Positions 17,697 through 28,511 are shown, numbered from the stretch's first letter. The stretch: DNA of 64,000 bases from Iodidimonas muriae (GCF_014647255.1 NZ_BMOV01000001.1:240275-304274); one strand, 5' to 3'. Program-made: numbers and translations. The notes: generated from the letters alone by a model not told the origin.

Positions 17697-20564
17697 TTAT
17701 TGTGCGGCGGCGTGGTCGCCTTCCAATAAGGGCTTGAGATATTGGCCGGTATAGCTGCGGGCGATTTTGGCCACCGCCTCCGGTGTTCCTTCGGCCACCA
17801 GTTCACCGCCGCCATCGCCACCCTCCGGCCCCATATCCACCAGCCAGTCGGCTGTTTTGATCACTTCCAGATTATGTTCGATCACCACCACCGTATTGCC
17901 TTGCTCCACCAATGCCTGAAGCACCTCCAGCAATTTGCGCACATCTTCAAAATGCAGGCCGGTGGTGGGCTCATCCAGAATATAAAGGGTTTTTCCCGTG
18001 GCGCGTTTTGAAAGCTCTTTTGCCAGCTTCACCCGTTGCGCTTCACCGCCCGATAAGGTGGTGGCCGCCTGACCCACGCGGATATAGCCAAGGCCCACCC
18101 GTTCCAGCATCAACATCTTGTCGCGGATCGAGGGCACCGCCTTGAAAAACACCGCTGCGTCTTCAACGGTCATATCAAGAACATCAGCGATGGATTTGTC
18201 TTTAAAGGTAATTTCCAGTGTTTCGCGGTTGTAGCGCTTGCCTTTGCATTGGTCGCAGGTGACATAAACATCGGGCAGAAAGTGCATTTCGATCTTGATG
18301 ACCCCGTCTCCCTGACAGGATTCGCAGCGCCCCCCCTTTACATTGAACGAGAAGCGGCCCGGCTTATAGCCACGGCTTTGGGCTTCGGGCAGGCCGGCAA
18401 ACCAGTCGCGGATGGGGGTGAACGCGCCGGTATAGGTAGCGGGATTGGAGCGCGGTGTGCGCCCGATGGGGCTTTGATTGATATCGACGATTTTATCCAG
18501 ATGCTGCAAACCCTTGATGGCATCATGGTCGCCGGGATGGGCGCGGGCATTATTGAGATGCCGCGCCACCGCTTTATACAGGGTTTCGATGGTGAGGGTG
18601 GATTTCCCCGAACCGGATACACCGGTGATGCAGCTGAGCGTACCCAAAGGAATGGACACATCTACATTCTTGAGATTGTTGGAACGCGCCCCTTTTATTT
18701 TCAATGACTTGCCGTTGCCTTTGCGACGTTTTTCGGGCACGGGGATATTTTTGCGTCCGGAAAGATAGGCGCCGGTCATGGAGCGTTTGGAGGCCATGAT
18801 GGCTTCGGGCGTGCCATGTGCCACAATGCGTCCGCCATGTTCTCCGGCACCGGGGCCCATATCGATCACATAATCGGCGGTGCGGATGGCATCTTCATCA
18901 TGTTCCACCACGATGACCGTATTGCCCATATCCCGTAAATTGCGCAGCGTTTCCAACAGGCGGTTATTATCGCGCTGATGCAGGCCGATAGAGGGTTCAT
19001 CCAGCACATAAAGCACGCCTGTCAGCCCCGATCCGATTTGCGAAGCCAGCCGGATGCGCTGGCTTTCTCCCCCCGATAAGGTGCCGGACGAGCGGGCAAG
19101 GGTCAGATATTCAAGCCCCACATTATTGAGAAAACCCAGCCGTTCGGTGATTTCCTTCAACACCTTTTCAGCGATGGTTTTGTGCTTTTCGTTCAAATAT
19201 TCGGGCAGATTGCTAAACCAGTCATGGGCTTTGGCGATGGAAAGGGCCGTAACCTCGCTGATATGGCAGCCATTGATTTTGACGGCCAGGGCTTGCGGTT
19301 TCAAGCGGTGTCCCTGACAGGCTTCGCATATTGCGCTGGTTTGAAAACGCGCAAGATCATCACGCACCGCAGAGCTTTCGGTTTCGCGCCAGCGCCGTTC
19401 GATATTCTTGATGACCCCTTCAAAGGGGCGGTCAACGGTATAATTGCGGTGACCATCATCATAGCGAATGGCCACATCTTCTTTGCCCGAGCCATAAAGA
19501 ATCAGCGATTTCTGGGCATCATCCAGATCATCCCAGCGGGTGCGCATGGTAAAGCCACCATGCTTTGCCAGCGCTTCCAGCGTTTGTTTATAATAAGGCG
19601 CAATGGACTTGGCCCAAGGGGCAATCGCCCCCGATGCAAGGGTTTTTGTGGCATCGGGCACCACAAGATCGGGATCGAAAATCAGCTTTATCCCCAAGCC
19701 GTCACAGCTGGAGCAGGCGCCATGCGGGCTGTTGAAGCTGAACAGACGCGGTTCGATCTCGGCAATGGAAAAGCCTGAAACAGGGCAGGCGAAGCGGGCG
19801 GAAAAGGTGATGCGCTCCGGCCCGTCTTTCGGTTCTTCGCCATCCCGATAAGCATATTCCGCAAAAGCCAGCCCATCGGCCAGTTCAAGCGCGGTTTCAA
19901 AGCTGTCGGCAAGGCGGGTTTCCAGCCCGTCGCGGACCACGATGCGGTCCACCACCACATCGATATCGTGTTTGTATTTTTTATCCAGCGTTGGCGCTTC
20001 ATCAATTTCGTAATAGGCTCCATCCACCTTTACCCGCTGAAAACCGCGTTTTTGCAGGTCTTTGAATTCTTTTTTATATTCGCCCTTGCGGCCACGCACG
20101 ATGGGGGCCAGCAGGAAAAGCCGCGTTCCTTCGGGAAGCGCCATCACCTTGTCCACCATATCCGATATGGTTTGTGCGGTGATCGGCTCGCCGGTCGCGG
20201 GGGAATAGGGGATACCCACCCGCGCCCACAGGAGGCGCATATAATCATAGATTTCCGTGACCGTTCCCACGGTAGAGCGGGGGTTTTTCGATGTGGTTTT
20301 TTGTTCGATGGAAATGGCCGGGGACAGCCCTTCGATATGATCCACATCGGGCTTTTGCATTAACTCCAGAAACTGCCGCGCATAGGCCGACAGGCTTTCC
20401 ACATAGCGCCGCTGGCCTTCTGCATAAATGGTATCGAAAGCAAGGCTGGATTTCCCTGATCCCGAAAGACCGGTGATCACCGTAAGGCTATCGCGGGGAA
20501 TATCCGCATCCACGGATTTGAGATTGTGTTCACGGGCGCCGCGAACGGTAAGTGTTTTTAACAT
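17697..20564 (-). CDS. uvrA: Excinuclease ABC subunit A
   Basis: A 955-residue UvrA with two ABC ATPase modules: Walker [15 protein letters not shown] and [14 protein letters not shown], signatures [12 protein letters not shown] and [12 protein letters not shown], and Walker [13 protein letters not shown] and [12 protein letters not shown]. The second zinc finger (CESCQGDG...CDQCKGKR) is intact. In the first, the usual CPxC reads CPVS, so one of four cysteines is serine while CSSCDG remains; I recall this CPVSG form from other Alphaproteobacteria. UvrA dimers scan DNA for bulky lesions and load UvrB in nucleotide excision repair. It is a single gene; the 130-bp gap upstream should hold its promoter, but I could not identify a SOS box. 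Confidence 0.97.
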   Translation of the reverse strand: MLKTLTVRGAREHNLKSVDADIPRDSLTVITGLSGSGKSSLAFDTIYAEGQRRYVESLSAYARQFLELMQKPDVDHIEGLSPAISIEQKTTSKNPRSTVGTVTEIYDYMRLLWARVGIPYSPATGEPITAQTISDMVDKVMALPEGTRLFLLAPIVRGRKGEYKKEFKDLQKRGFQRVKVDGAYYEIDEAPTLDKKYKHDIDVVVDRIVVRDGLETRLADSFETALELADGLAFAEYAYRDGEEPKDGPERITFSARFACPVSGFSIAEIEPRLFSFNSPHGACSSCDGLGIKLIFDPDLVVPDATKTLASGAIAPWAKSIAPYYKQTLEALAKHGGFTMRTRWDDLDDAQKSLILYGSGKEDVAIRYDDGHRNYTVDRPFEGVIKNIERRWRETESSAVRDDLARFQTSAICEACQGHRLKPQALAVKINGCHISEVTALSIAKAHDWFSNLPEYLNEKHKTIAEKVLKEITERLGFLNNVGLEYLTLARSSGTLSGGESQRIRLASQIGSGLTGVLYVLDEPSIGLHQRDNNRLLETLRNLRDMGNTVIVVEHDEDAIRTADYVIDMGPGAGEHGGRIVAHGTPEAIMASKRSMTGAYLSGRKNIPVPEKRRKGNGKSLKIKGARSNNLKNVDVSIPLGTLSCITGVSGSGKSTLTIETLYKAVARHLNNARAHPGDHDAIKGLQHLDKIVDINQSPIGRTPRSNPATYTGAFTPIRDWFAGLPEAQSRGYKPGRFSFNVKGGRCESCQGDGVIKIEMHFLPDVYVTCDQCKGKRYNRETLEITFKDKSIADVLDMTVEDAAVFFKAVPSIRDKMLMLERVGLGYIRVGQAATTLSGGEAQRVKLAKELSKRATGKTLYILDEPTTGLHFEDVRKLLEVLQALVEQGNTVVVIEHNLEVIKTADWLVDMGPEGGDGGGELVAEGTPEAVAKIARSYTGQYLKPLLEGDHAAAQ

Positions 20565-20694
20565 ATTGCCCTATACGCAGAAGAGAAGGAGATTGGCAGG
20601 TGGCGCGATCAGCCGGTCATGTCAAGCATGGGCCCCAAGATAAATGAGAACAAAACAGGAAACAAGGGCAATGGCGGGAAAGGCCGCAGAGCTG

Positions 20695-21657
20695 TTATTC
20701 CGCCGGGACGGGCTTTGCAGGGTTCTTGTCCGGTGATTGTCGCACCTGTTGATCCGGTTGTGTCTGGCGGTTTTGATGTGCGGCCCAGCTTTCCTTGATT
20801 TGCTCAGAGGTCATGCGTGAGCCATCATGGCTCCAGCCCGGCGGACCGAAAGCATAGCCCAGCCAGTGCCGCCAGTTTTTCGTGCGGATCACATCGGAAA
20901 AAATACCGACCCATTCATGGAAGGCCACTTTCAAAGGATTGAAGGTGCCAAGCTGTTTGACAGTGCCGTAGCGGCATTTTTCTTCATCCAGTTCGGGAAC
21001 GAAGGTGCCGAACATCCTGTCCCAGATAATCAGGGCGCCTGCATAATTGGCATCCAGATAGCGCGGATTGGTGGCGTGATGCACCCGATGGTGGGACGGC
21101 GTGTTGAAAATGGCTTCAAACCAACGGGGCATGCGGGTGATGGCTTCGGTGTGAATCCAGAATTGATAAATCAGATTGATGCCGGAAATAAAGGCGATCA
21201 ACAAAGGATGAAAGCCCAGCACAAACAGCGGCAGGCTGAAAATAAAGGTGAGGGCAGGCACGCCGGTCCATGTTTGGCGAAGGGCGGTGGACAGATTGTA
21301 ATGCTGGCTTGTGTGATGGATTACATGGGCGGCCCAGAACCAGCGAATACGGTGGCTGGCGCGGTGGAAGGCATAATAAGCGAGATCGTCCAGAATGAAG
21401 GCGAGAAGGAACGTCCACCAGTGAAAGCCCAGATCGAACAGGCGATAATGCTCCCAGATATAAAAACCAAGAGCCAGCACAAGGCCGCCGAATATCAATC
21501 CCGCGATCTGGCTTCCCAAGCCCATGGCAAGGCTGGTGGCCGTGTCTTTTGGCTCGAACAGGGTGCGTCCGGTCAGGCGGCCATAGACCATTTCGGCAAT
21601 GATCAAAACCACAAAGGCCGGGATGGCATAAAGAACGGGATTGGGCAGGTCCATCAT
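20695..21657 (-). CDS. Sterol desaturase / fatty acid hydroxylase family membrane protein
   Basis: A 320-residue integral membrane protein with several hydrophobic spans and the three histidine clusters of the di-iron hydroxylase family: HRASHR, HVIHHTSQHYN and HRVHHATN. These bind two irons and insert oxygen into a lipid C-H bond. Bacterial members act on carotenoids, hopanoids, ornithine lipids or fatty acids; none can be chosen here. Start 21657 has AGGGGC upstream, and the gene begins one base after the stop of the small membrane protein at 21659-22117, so they form a pair. The C-terminal tail is polar and rich in Gln, Pro and Lys. Confidence 0.85.
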   Translation of the reverse strand: MMDLPNPVLYAIPAFVVLIIAEMVYGRLTGRTLFEPKDTATSLAMGLGSQIAGLIFGGLVLALGFYIWEHYRLFDLGFHWWTFLLAFILDDLAYYAFHRASHRIRWFWAAHVIHHTSQHYNLSTALRQTWTGVPALTFIFSLPLFVLGFHPLLIAFISGINLIYQFWIHTEAITRMPRWFEAIFNTPSHHRVHHATNPRYLDANYAGALIIWDRMFGTFVPELDEEKCRYGTVKQLGTFNPLKVAFHEWVGIFSDVIRTKNWRHWLGYAFGPPGWSHDGSRMTSEQIKESWAAHQNRQTQPDQQVRQSPDKNPAKPVPAE

Positions 21658-21658
21658 A

Positions 21659-22117
21659 TCAGGCAGCCCCTTTTGTTCGAGGGGTGGGCATCGGGTGCTT
21701 TTGGTGCACAAGCATGGTCAAGCGATCATGCCATAGATCTTGTTGCTTTGGCGTTTCCAATATAATGCGGATGCGGGGCAGCGCAAAGTCTTGAAGCTGG
21801 ATGACAAGGCCGGAGTCGCCGTCTTTTTGCACGGCTCGTAATGAGTGGACATCCAGATGACGGGTGATGAAATGCCCACCTTGTGCAACCACAAGGCCCA
21901 GGGCCGATGTGCCCGAAAGCGTTAGCAAGGCCGCTCGGCCTTCCTGATCCAGCACCGCTTCATTGGGGGTCTGCTCCCAGAAATCCTGCCCATAGCGTGC
22001 GATCGCCTGATCTTTGGTTGTCATCTTTGCCCGGCTCCAGCCGCCCAGCAGCCAGTTCAGCAGCACAAGGGCCGAAATGGCCAGAAGCGATCCAAGGGCG
22101 ATATAGGGATTGTCCAT
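21659..22117 (-). CDS. Small membrane-anchored protein of unknown function
   Basis: A 152-residue protein not recognised as a named family. Residues about 5-27 (YIALGSLLAISALVLLNWLL) form one membrane anchor with a basic stretch after it (WSRAKMTTK), so the rest is probably cytoplasmic. The soluble part is predicted as mixed helix and strand (DQAIARYGQDFWEQTPNEAV, then AALLTLSG and ALGLVVAQ), with no cysteine and no catalytic motif that I can see. Its stop is adjacent to the start of the sterol-desaturase homologue, which suggests a joint role in membrane lipid modification, by position only. The 94-bp gap to hutH upstream leaves separate transcription possible. Confidence 0.7.
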   Translation of the reverse strand: MDNPYIALGSLLAISALVLLNWLLGGWSRAKMTTKDQAIARYGQDFWEQTPNEAVLDQEGRAALLTLSGTSALGLVVAQGGHFITRHLDVHSLRAVQKDGDSGLVIQLQDFALPRIRIILETPKQQDLWHDRLTMLVHQKHPMPTPRTKGAA

Positions 22118-22211
22118 CTCAAGATCTGTCCGAATTTACAAGAGTCTCAGGATTCCTTTATGTGGCAGAAGATACAAGTGTTGAATTTGGCAGGGTGGTT
22201 ACACGGCCAGA

Positions 22212-23747
22212 TCATGTTTTGCGGTTGGCGATGGCCTGATCCGCAGGCACAAGGCTGCCGCTTTCCACCATTGCGCGGATCTTATCAATATCCGGAGCGA
22301 AATACCGATCCCTATCATAAGCAGGGATGTGGGCGCGCACTGCGGCATGGGCGGCTTGCAAGGGCAGCGACGGTTTGAGCGGTGCGTGGAAATCAAGGCC
22401 CTGGGCGGCAGCCAAAATCTCGATAGCCACCACCGATGCGGCATTTTTGGCCAAGGCAATGGTGCGCCGCGCCCCATGGGTGGCCATGGACACATGATCT
22501 TCTTGATTGGCGGATGTGGGGATGCTGTCTACACTGGCGGGATGGGCCAGCATCCGGTTTTCCGCGACAAGTGCGGCTGCCGTGACTTGTGCGATCATGA
22601 AGCCGGAATTGAGGCCGCTATTATTGACCAGAAAAGCGGGCAGGCCGCTCATCTTGGGATCGACCAGAATGGCCAGACGCCGTTCGGAGATAGAGGCGAT
22701 TTCGCACAGTATATTGGCGAGGGCATCGCTGGCCAAAGCCACCGGTTCGGCGTGGAAATTGCCACCGGAAAGGGCTTCATCGCTATCGGCAAAAATCAGC
22801 GGATTGTCGGTAACGGCATTGGCTTCGGTTTCCAAGATGCGCGCGCAAAATTCCAGCATATCAAGGCAAGCGCCCATGACTTGCGGTTGGCAGCGTAGGG
22901 AATACGGGTCTTGGACCTTGTCGCAATCGGCATGGGAAGCCCGAATGTCGCTCTTTTCAAGCAAAGCCCGCATACGTGCGGCAACGCGGATTTGTCCGGG
23001 TTGCCCCCGGCCTTCATGGATGCGCGGATCGAAGGGCACATCGCTGCCTTTCAAGGCATCCACCGACATGGCCCCGGCCACAAGCGCCGTATCGAACACC
23101 CGTTCGGCACGAAACAGTGCGTCAAGCCCAAGGGCGGTGGAGATCTGCGTGCCGTTGATCATCGCCAGCCCTTCTTTCGGGCCAAGCTCGACAGGGGAAA
23201 GCCCCAAGGTTTTCAGGGCGTCTTCGGCGGGCAGGCGGGTGCCGTCTTTCAGCATGATTTCCCCCACACCCAACATGCTTGCTGCGGTCAGATGTGCAAG
23301 GGGGGCCAAATCACCGGATGCACCCACCGAGCCTTGTGCCGGGATCACAGGCATGGCTTCGGCGTTTAAAAGCGCCAAAAGCCGTTTGATCAAAAGCGGG
23401 CGCACACCTGAAAGCCCGCGTGCCAAACCGATGATCTTGAGAACCATGGCAAGACGCACAACAGCGCCGTCCAAAGGCTCTCCCACACCGCAGCAATGGG
23501 ACAGCACCAGATTGTTTTGCAAATCGGCCAGATGATCCCCGTCGATGCGGCTTTGTGCCAACAGCCCAAAGCCGGTATTGACGCCATAGACCGTGCGGCC
23601 CGATTGCAAAATGCGGGTGATGGCTGCGGCGGAGTCATCAATCGCGCGCCACGCATCATCGGGAAGGCCGGGGATATGGCCGCCCGCCCATAAAAGGCGC
23701 AAGTGATCCAATGATGTGCGGCCGGGGGTGATTTTAAGGGCGTTCAT
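22212..23747 (-). CDS. hutH: Histidine ammonia-lyase
   Basis: A 511-residue enzyme with the autocatalytic MIO cofactor triad Ala143-Ser144-Gly145 in [15 protein letters not shown], almost the same position as in Pseudomonas HutH, and Tyr54 in [10 protein letters not shown]. It removes ammonia from histidine to give urocanate. A GGAGGATT ribosome site precedes the ATG, which begins three bases after the hutU stop, so the two are co-translated. It is the last gene of the minus-strand hutI-hutC-hutU-hutH set, controlled by HutC from sites upstream. Confidence 0.97.
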   Translation of the reverse strand: MNALKITPGRTSLDHLRLLWAGGHIPGLPDDAWRAIDDSAAAITRILQSGRTVYGVNTGFGLLAQSRIDGDHLADLQNNLVLSHCCGVGEPLDGAVVRLAMVLKIIGLARGLSGVRPLLIKRLLALLNAEAMPVIPAQGSVGASGDLAPLAHLTAASMLGVGEIMLKDGTRLPAEDALKTLGLSPVELGPKEGLAMINGTQISTALGLDALFRAERVFDTALVAGAMSVDALKGSDVPFDPRIHEGRGQPGQIRVAARMRALLEKSDIRASHADCDKVQDPYSLRCQPQVMGACLDMLEFCARILETEANAVTDNPLIFADSDEALSGGNFHAEPVALASDALANILCEIASISERRLAILVDPKMSGLPAFLVNNSGLNSGFMIAQVTAAALVAENRMLAHPASVDSIPTSANQEDHVSMATHGARRTIALAKNAASVVAIEILAAAQGLDFHAPLKPSLPLQAAHAAVRAHIPAYDRDRYFAPDIDKIRAMVESGSLVPADQAIANRKT

Positions 23748-23750
23748 GGC

Positions 23751-25427
23751 TCAATCCTCCAGCGATGGCAGGTCAAGATGGTGATTTCGGGCGCAGGCTA
23801 TGGCGCTGTCATAGCCCGCATCCGCATGGCGCATTACGCCGCTGGCCGGATCATTCCACAATACCCGTTCCAGCCTTCTATCAGCATCCATGCTGCCGTC
23901 GCAGACGATGACCATGCCCGCATGTTGGGAATAGCCCATGCCGACGCCGCCGCCATGATGCAAAGACACCCAACTCGCCCCCGAAGCCGTGTTCAACAAT
24001 GCATTCAGCAAGGGCCAGTCGGATACGGCATCGGAGCCGTCTTTCATGCTTTCGGTTTCCCGATTAGGGCTGGCCACGGAACCGGAATCCAGATGGTCGC
24101 GGCCGATCACCACGGGCGCTTTCAATTCGCCTTTACGCACCATTTCGTTAAAGGCAAGGCCAAGGCGGTGGCGATCGCCCAAGCCTACCCAGCAAATGCG
24201 GGCCGGTAAGCCTTGAAAGGCAATGCGGTCGGCGGCCATATCCAGCCAGCGGTGCAAATGCGGATCATCGGGGATCAGCTCTTTCACCTTGGCATCGGTG
24301 CGGGCAATATCTTCCGGATCGCCCGATAAAGCCACCCAGCGAAATGGCCCGATGCCTTTGCAAAAAAGCGGACGAATATAGGCGGGCACAAATCCGGGAA
24401 AATCGAAGGCGCGTTCCACCCCTTCATCCAAGGCCACCTGACGGATATTATTGCCATAATCGAAGGTGGGAATGCCCTGATCGTGAAAGGCCAGCATGGC
24501 GTTTACATGAAGGGCCATGCTGGCACGGGCCGCGGCTTCCACCTCATGGGGGGCGGTGTCGCGCTTTTTGGTCCATTGTTCTACGGACCAGCCAGCGGGC
24601 AAATATCCATTGGCTGGATCATGGGCCGATGTCTGGTCTGTGACCGCATCGGGTTTTATGCCGCGCTTCACCAGATCGGGCAATATCTCTGCCGCATTGC
24701 CCAAGAGACCAATGGATATGGCTTCGCCTGATTTGCGGGCATCTTCCAGCATGGCCAATGCCTCATCCAAAGTGTCGGCACGGCGATCCAGATAGCGGGT
24801 TTGCAATCGCTTTTCGATGCGGTCCGCCTGACATTCCACCGCCAGACAGGAGGCGCCCGCCATGGTGGCAGCCAGCGGTTGCGCGCCGCCCATACCGCCA
24901 AGGCCGGCGGTCAATATCCAGCGGCCAGACAGGTCGCCGCCATAATGCTGGCGGGCCATTTCCACAAAGGTTTCATAGGTGCCCTGCACGATGCCCTGAG
25001 AGCCGATATAAATCCATGATCCGGCGGTCATCTGGCCGTACATCATCAATCCAAGGCGGTCGAGGGCGTTGAAATGCTCCCATGTGGCCCAATGGGGCAC
25101 CAGATTGGAATTGGCGATCAAAACGCGCGGGGCATCTTGATGGGTTTTGAACACGCCCACCGGCTTGCCGGATTGCACCAGCAGGGTTTCATCCTCCTCC
25201 AACCGTTTCAGAACAGAAACGATTTTATCGAAGGCCGCCCAATTGCGCGCCGCCCGCCCGATGCCGCCATAGACCACCAAGGATTGCGGATGTTCCGCCA
25301 CATCGGGGTCGAGATTGTTCATCAACATGCGCAAGGGCGCTTCGGTAAGCCAGCTTTTTGCCTGTAATTTTGTTCCTGTGGGGGCTTTTACGATGCGGCT
25401 GTTATGGCGGATGTCCGAATGGCTCAT
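23751..25427 (-). CDS. hutU: Urocanate hydratase
   Basis: A 558-residue urocanase, the normal length. Markers are [30 protein letters not shown] with its NAD-binding region, [15 protein letters not shown], and [21 protein letters not shown], which holds the catalytic Cys and NAD contacts. It converts urocanate to imidazolonepropionate using tightly bound NAD+ as an electrophile. A strong GGAGG site precedes the start. The candidate HutC operator at 25464-25482 lies 37-55 bp upstream, within the expected promoter. It is followed directly by hutH. Confidence 0.97.
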   Translation of the reverse strand: MSHSDIRHNSRIVKAPTGTKLQAKSWLTEAPLRMLMNNLDPDVAEHPQSLVVYGGIGRAARNWAAFDKIVSVLKRLEEDETLLVQSGKPVGVFKTHQDAPRVLIANSNLVPHWATWEHFNALDRLGLMMYGQMTAGSWIYIGSQGIVQGTYETFVEMARQHYGGDLSGRWILTAGLGGMGGAQPLAATMAGASCLAVECQADRIEKRLQTRYLDRRADTLDEALAMLEDARKSGEAISIGLLGNAAEILPDLVKRGIKPDAVTDQTSAHDPANGYLPAGWSVEQWTKKRDTAPHEVEAAARASMALHVNAMLAFHDQGIPTFDYGNNIRQVALDEGVERAFDFPGFVPAYIRPLFCKGIGPFRWVALSGDPEDIARTDAKVKELIPDDPHLHRWLDMAADRIAFQGLPARICWVGLGDRHRLGLAFNEMVRKGELKAPVVIGRDHLDSGSVASPNRETESMKDGSDAVSDWPLLNALLNTASGASWVSLHHGGGVGMGYSQHAGMVIVCDGSMDADRRLERVLWNDPASGVMRHADAGYDSAIACARNHHLDLPSLED

Positions 25428-25463
25428 GGCGGATGCCTCCTACTGTGGCGGTCGATCGATGCT

Positions 25464-25482
25464 TGTCTATACCTGTATATAC
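25464..25482. promoter_or_regulatory. Candidate HutC operator upstream of hutU-hutH
   Basis: Two adjacent elements, TGTCTATAC and TGTATATAC, start 10 bp apart. Both contain GTxTAxAC, the consensus of the HutC branch of GntR regulators. The site is between hutC and hutU, where the hutUH promoter must lie. Binding by the HutC encoded at 25534-26268 is inferred. Confidence 0.65.
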
Positions 25483-25533
25483 TTTCTTGAAAAATGCAAT
25501 CCGGTGTCTGGTCGGCCCCGTTTGTGTTTCGCG

Positions 25534-26268
25534 TCAGGGTTTGAAGCGGCCCGTGATGTCATAGCGCGATCCGGCATGGATCAGATCGGCGCAGGACGCG
25601 ACCTTGCCCCGTGTCCAGGTGCGCCGCCGCACAAACAAGCAAGGCTCGTCGGGTGCCAGTTCAAGCAATGTGCGTAGATCGGGAGTGGCGGCAATGGCGC
25701 GGATTTCATGCTCCACTTCTTGCAGGGGGGCCACGGTCATCAGATAGCGATAAGAGGTTTCCTGTTCCAGATCGAGCGAAAGATAATCCGGTGCGATGGC
25801 GGGCAGAACATGGCGGTCTTCCAGCAAAATCGGCAGGTCGTCTTTTAAATGCAGAATTTTTGCATGAAACAGCGCCGCGCCGGGCTTTATGTGGAACTGC
25901 GCGGCAATGGCTTCATCGGCTGCCTCGCGCTGATGCAGCAATATATGGGCGCGATGCCGGGCCCCTTTTTCCGAAAGTTCGTCGGAAATGTCGCGGATGG
26001 TCAGCAAGGCGCCATGGGCGCGGCGCTCGGCCACATAGGTGCCAAGCCCCGGCACCCGTTTGACATATCCCGCCTCGCTCAGTTCTTTGAGGGCGCGATT
26101 GGCGGTCATGCGCGACACCCCGAATTGCGCCACGAGATCGGCTTCCGATGGAGCACGATCATTGGGTTTCAAGGTGCCGCTGTCGATCAGGTCCAGCAGG
26201 TGGGACTTTACCTGCTTGTAAAGCGGCTGACCGGCCTGCTGTGTGGAGGAGGCGGGGTCTTTGGTCAT
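25534..26268 (-). CDS. hutC: Histidine utilisation repressor HutC, GntR family
   Basis: A 244-residue GntR/HutC regulator. The N-terminal winged helix (about 15-80) reads LYKQVKSHLLDLIDSG, PSEADLVAQFGVSRMTANRALKELSEAGYVKRVPGLGTYV. The C-terminal UTRA ligand domain spans about 95-240. It should repress hut genes and be released by urocanate. I set the start at 26268 (MTKDPASS): its ATG overlaps the hutI stop as ATGA and the frame before it belongs to hutI. Candidate operators lie on both sides of the hutI-hutC pair, so the protein may control itself. Confidence 0.93.
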   Translation of the reverse strand: MTKDPASSTQQAGQPLYKQVKSHLLDLIDSGTLKPNDRAPSEADLVAQFGVSRMTANRALKELSEAGYVKRVPGLGTYVAERRAHGALLTIRDISDELSEKGARHRAHILLHQREAADEAIAAQFHIKPGAALFHAKILHLKDDLPILLEDRHVLPAIAPDYLSLDLEQETSYRYLMTVAPLQEVEHEIRAIAATPDLRTLLELAPDEPCLFVRRRTWTRGKVASCADLIHAGSRYDITGRFKP

Positions 26269-27494
26269 GGGGCGATGCTTTCCTTGCCTTGGTGCAGGCT
26301 GCTCATCAGGGGATTGCCGCCGATCCAGTAGCAAAGCTCTGCCGGTTCAAAGATCGCCCAAATGGCCAGATCCGCTGCCATGCCCACACGCAGCATGCCG
26401 GTGTCGTCTTGCAAGCCAAGGGCGCGGGCCGCATGGATGGTCATGCCCGCCAGTGCTTCATAAGGGGTGAGGCGAAACAGAGTGCAGGCCATGTTCAGCG
26501 TCAGAAGGGGGGATAAAAGCGGTGCCGAGCCGGGATTGCAATCGCTGGCGATGGCGATGGGCACCTTATGGCGGCGCAAGTCATCCACCGGCGGGAGCTT
26601 CGTTTCGCGCAAGGCATAAAAGGCACCGGGCAGCAACACCGCCAAGGTGCCTGCCTTGGCCATAGCCGCCACACCAGTTTGATCCAGATATTCCAGATGG
26701 TCGGCAGACAAGGCCCCATGCCGCGCTGCCAAGGCGGCTCCTTGTTGATTGCTGAGCTGTTCTGCGTGCAGCTTCAACGCCAAACCATGGGCTTTGGCGG
26801 TTTTAAACAGCCGGTCGATCTGTTCGGGGGTAAAGCCGATGGTTTCGCAAAAGCCGTCCACCGTATCGGCCAAGCCTTGTCGAGCGACATCAGGGATCAT
26901 ATGGGTGCACAGCCAATCAATATAGGCATCGGCATCCCGCTGTCCGTCAGGCGGTACAGCATGGGCGCCAAGAAAGGTGCGGCGCACGGTTATGGGGCGC
27001 GCATTGGCCAGTTTACCCGCCACCCGCAGCATTTTAAGCTCGGTGTCCCGATCCAGCCCATAGCCGGATTTGATCTCGATGCTTGTCAGCCCTTGCGCCC
27101 GCATCTGGTCAAGGCGGGTTAGGGCGCTGTCAAACAGATCATCTTCCGTTGCTGCGCGGGTGGCTTTGACCGTTGCGGCAATGCCGCCGCCTGCTTTGGC
27201 GATGTCTTCATAGCTGGCACCATTGAGGCGCAGATCAAATTCGCGCACCCGGTTGCCGCCGAAAACCAGATGGGTGTGGCAATCGATCAGCCCCGGCGTG
27301 ATCCATGCGCCTTTAATATCCGTGACCATATGGGCCAATGCGGCGGGCCTGTCCGGCAGATCCGCGCCTTTGCCGATCCATATGATGCGCCCATCTTTTA
27401 TGCCAAGCGCCGCATCATGGATCGCCCCAAAAGCGGCGCTATTATTCGGGTCCATGCTTGCAACATGGCCATTGGTATAAAGCCGGTCCCACAT
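26265..27494 (-). CDS. hutI: Imidazolonepropionase
   Basis: A 409-residue amidohydrolase. It has the metal-binding DCHTHLVFGG, the substrate-binding EIKSGYGLD, then FLGAHAVP and LHAEQLSN, and the late Asp in ASDCNPGSAP. It hydrolyses imidazolone-5-propionate to N-formimino-L-glutamate, the third step of histidine breakdown. It is the promoter-proximal gene of the minus-strand set and overlaps hutC by four bases. The 87-bp gap to divergent hutG carries a palindrome resembling a HutC site. Confidence 0.96.
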   Translation of the reverse strand: MWDRLYTNGHVASMDPNNSAAFGAIHDAALGIKDGRIIWIGKGADLPDRPAALAHMVTDIKGAWITPGLIDCHTHLVFGGNRVREFDLRLNGASYEDIAKAGGGIAATVKATRAATEDDLFDSALTRLDQMRAQGLTSIEIKSGYGLDRDTELKMLRVAGKLANARPITVRRTFLGAHAVPPDGQRDADAYIDWLCTHMIPDVARQGLADTVDGFCETIGFTPEQIDRLFKTAKAHGLALKLHAEQLSNQQGAALAARHGALSADHLEYLDQTGVAAMAKAGTLAVLLPGAFYALRETKLPPVDDLRRHKVPIAIASDCNPGSAPLLSPLLTLNMACTLFRLTPYEALAGMTIHAARALGLQDDTGMLRVGMAADLAIWAIFEPAELCYWIGGNPLMSSLHQGKESIAP

Positions 27495-27510
27495 GCTATC
27501 TTCATCCCTT

Positions 27511-27528
27511 GTTATAGACAGCTATACA
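27511..27528. promoter_or_regulatory. Candidate HutC operator in the hutI-hutG divergent region
   Basis: The sequence carries the inverted repeat TATAG-ACAG-CTATA (27513-27526). Read on the minus strand it gives TGTATAG followed by TGTCTATA, the same two words found in the hutU operator at 25464. Its position between two divergent starts could let one repressor control both directions. Confidence 0.6.
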
Positions 27529-27581
27529 GATGGCGAGCCATTGGTCAAACATCCCATAGAAAACATAAAGGGAAAGGAACA

Positions 27582-28511
27582 ATGATGACAAATATGGCAT
27601 CAGAAGCCAGAGGCTGGCACTCTATGGCAAGCCTGTTGGGCGATCAGCCTGATGCGGCTGTGGCGTTTCTGGGCGTTCCTTTGGGGGAACGGTCTTTGAC
27701 ACCGGGGCGCTGCGATCTGGGACCGGCGGTGCTGCGAAAAACCCTGCCGCGTCTGAGCAGCTATGATCTGGAAAGTGGCCTCGATCTGGGCGATTTGGCG
27801 GTGCATGATGCGGGGGATCTGATGTTGAAGGTCACCAGCCCCCTTGATGCCTTCGAGCCGGTGCGCAAGGCTGTGGCCGATTTGTGCGCCCGCCATGATA
27901 TGAGCATTTTAGCGGGCGGCAATAATGCCATTACCCGTCCCGGTGTTTTGGGATTGGCGCAAGGGCTTGGTGTGCCGCTGGATCAGGTGGGCCTGCTGAC
28001 GCTGGATGCCCATTTCGATCTGCGTGATACCGATTGCGGATTGACCAATGGTAATCCGGTGCAGGCTTTGCTTGATGATGGATTGCCTGGAAAAAACATC
28101 GCCCAGATCGGCTTGCAGCCTTTTGCCAATACCAGGCGTATGCACGAAAAGGCCAAAGCGGCGGGTATCCATGTGCAAAGCATGGGGCAGATTTTAGCCG
28201 ATGGCATGGGCGCTTGCCTTGAACGGGCGCTGGATCATCTGGAACGCCATGTGGATGTGATTTATGTGGATTTCGATATTGATGTGATTGCCCGCCATGA
28301 AGCCCCCGGCGCCCCCGGCGCACGGCCCGGCGGCTTAAGTGCGGCGGCGTTTTTCAAAGCAGCCCGGCAGATTGCACGGCACAAAAAAGTGCGGGCGGTG
28401 GACCTGACAGAATTCGATCCCTCATTAGATATAAGCGACATAACGGCGCTTGTGGCGGCGCGGTGGTTGGCGGAGATTCTTGCCGGTGTGGCTTTAAGGC
28501 GTGTGATATAG
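27582..28511 (+). CDS. hutG: Arginase-family ureohydrolase, probable formimidoylglutamase
   Basis: A 309-residue ureohydrolase. The metal motif LDAHFDLRD gives Asp142, His144 and Asp146, and VDFDIDVI gives Asp230/232/234. [13 protein letters not shown] matches the family loop after the last ligand. The first metal motif, usually GGxH, reads GGNNA (112-116), so Asn115 replaces the first His ligand. The context, divergent from hutI and sharing a HutC-like site, points to hydrolysis of N-formimino-glutamate to glutamate and formamide, completing the hut pathway. The start at 27582 has AAAGGGAAAGG upstream; an ATG three bases on is equivalent. Agmatinase or guanidino hydrolase activity cannot be ruled out. 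Confidence 0.82.
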   Translation: MMTNMASEARGWHSMASLLGDQPDAAVAFLGVPLGERSLTPGRCDLGPAVLRKTLPRLSSYDLESGLDLGDLAVHDAGDLMLKVTSPLDAFEPVRKAVADLCARHDMSILAGGNNAITRPGVLGLAQGLGVPLDQVGLLTLDAHFDLRDTDCGLTNGNPVQALLDDGLPGKNIAQIGLQPFANTRRMHEKAKAAGIHVQSMGQILADGMGACLERALDHLERHVDVIYVDFDIDVIARHEAPGAPGARPGGLSAAAFFKAARQIARHKKVRAVDLTEFDPSLDISDITALVAARWLAEILAGVALRRVI

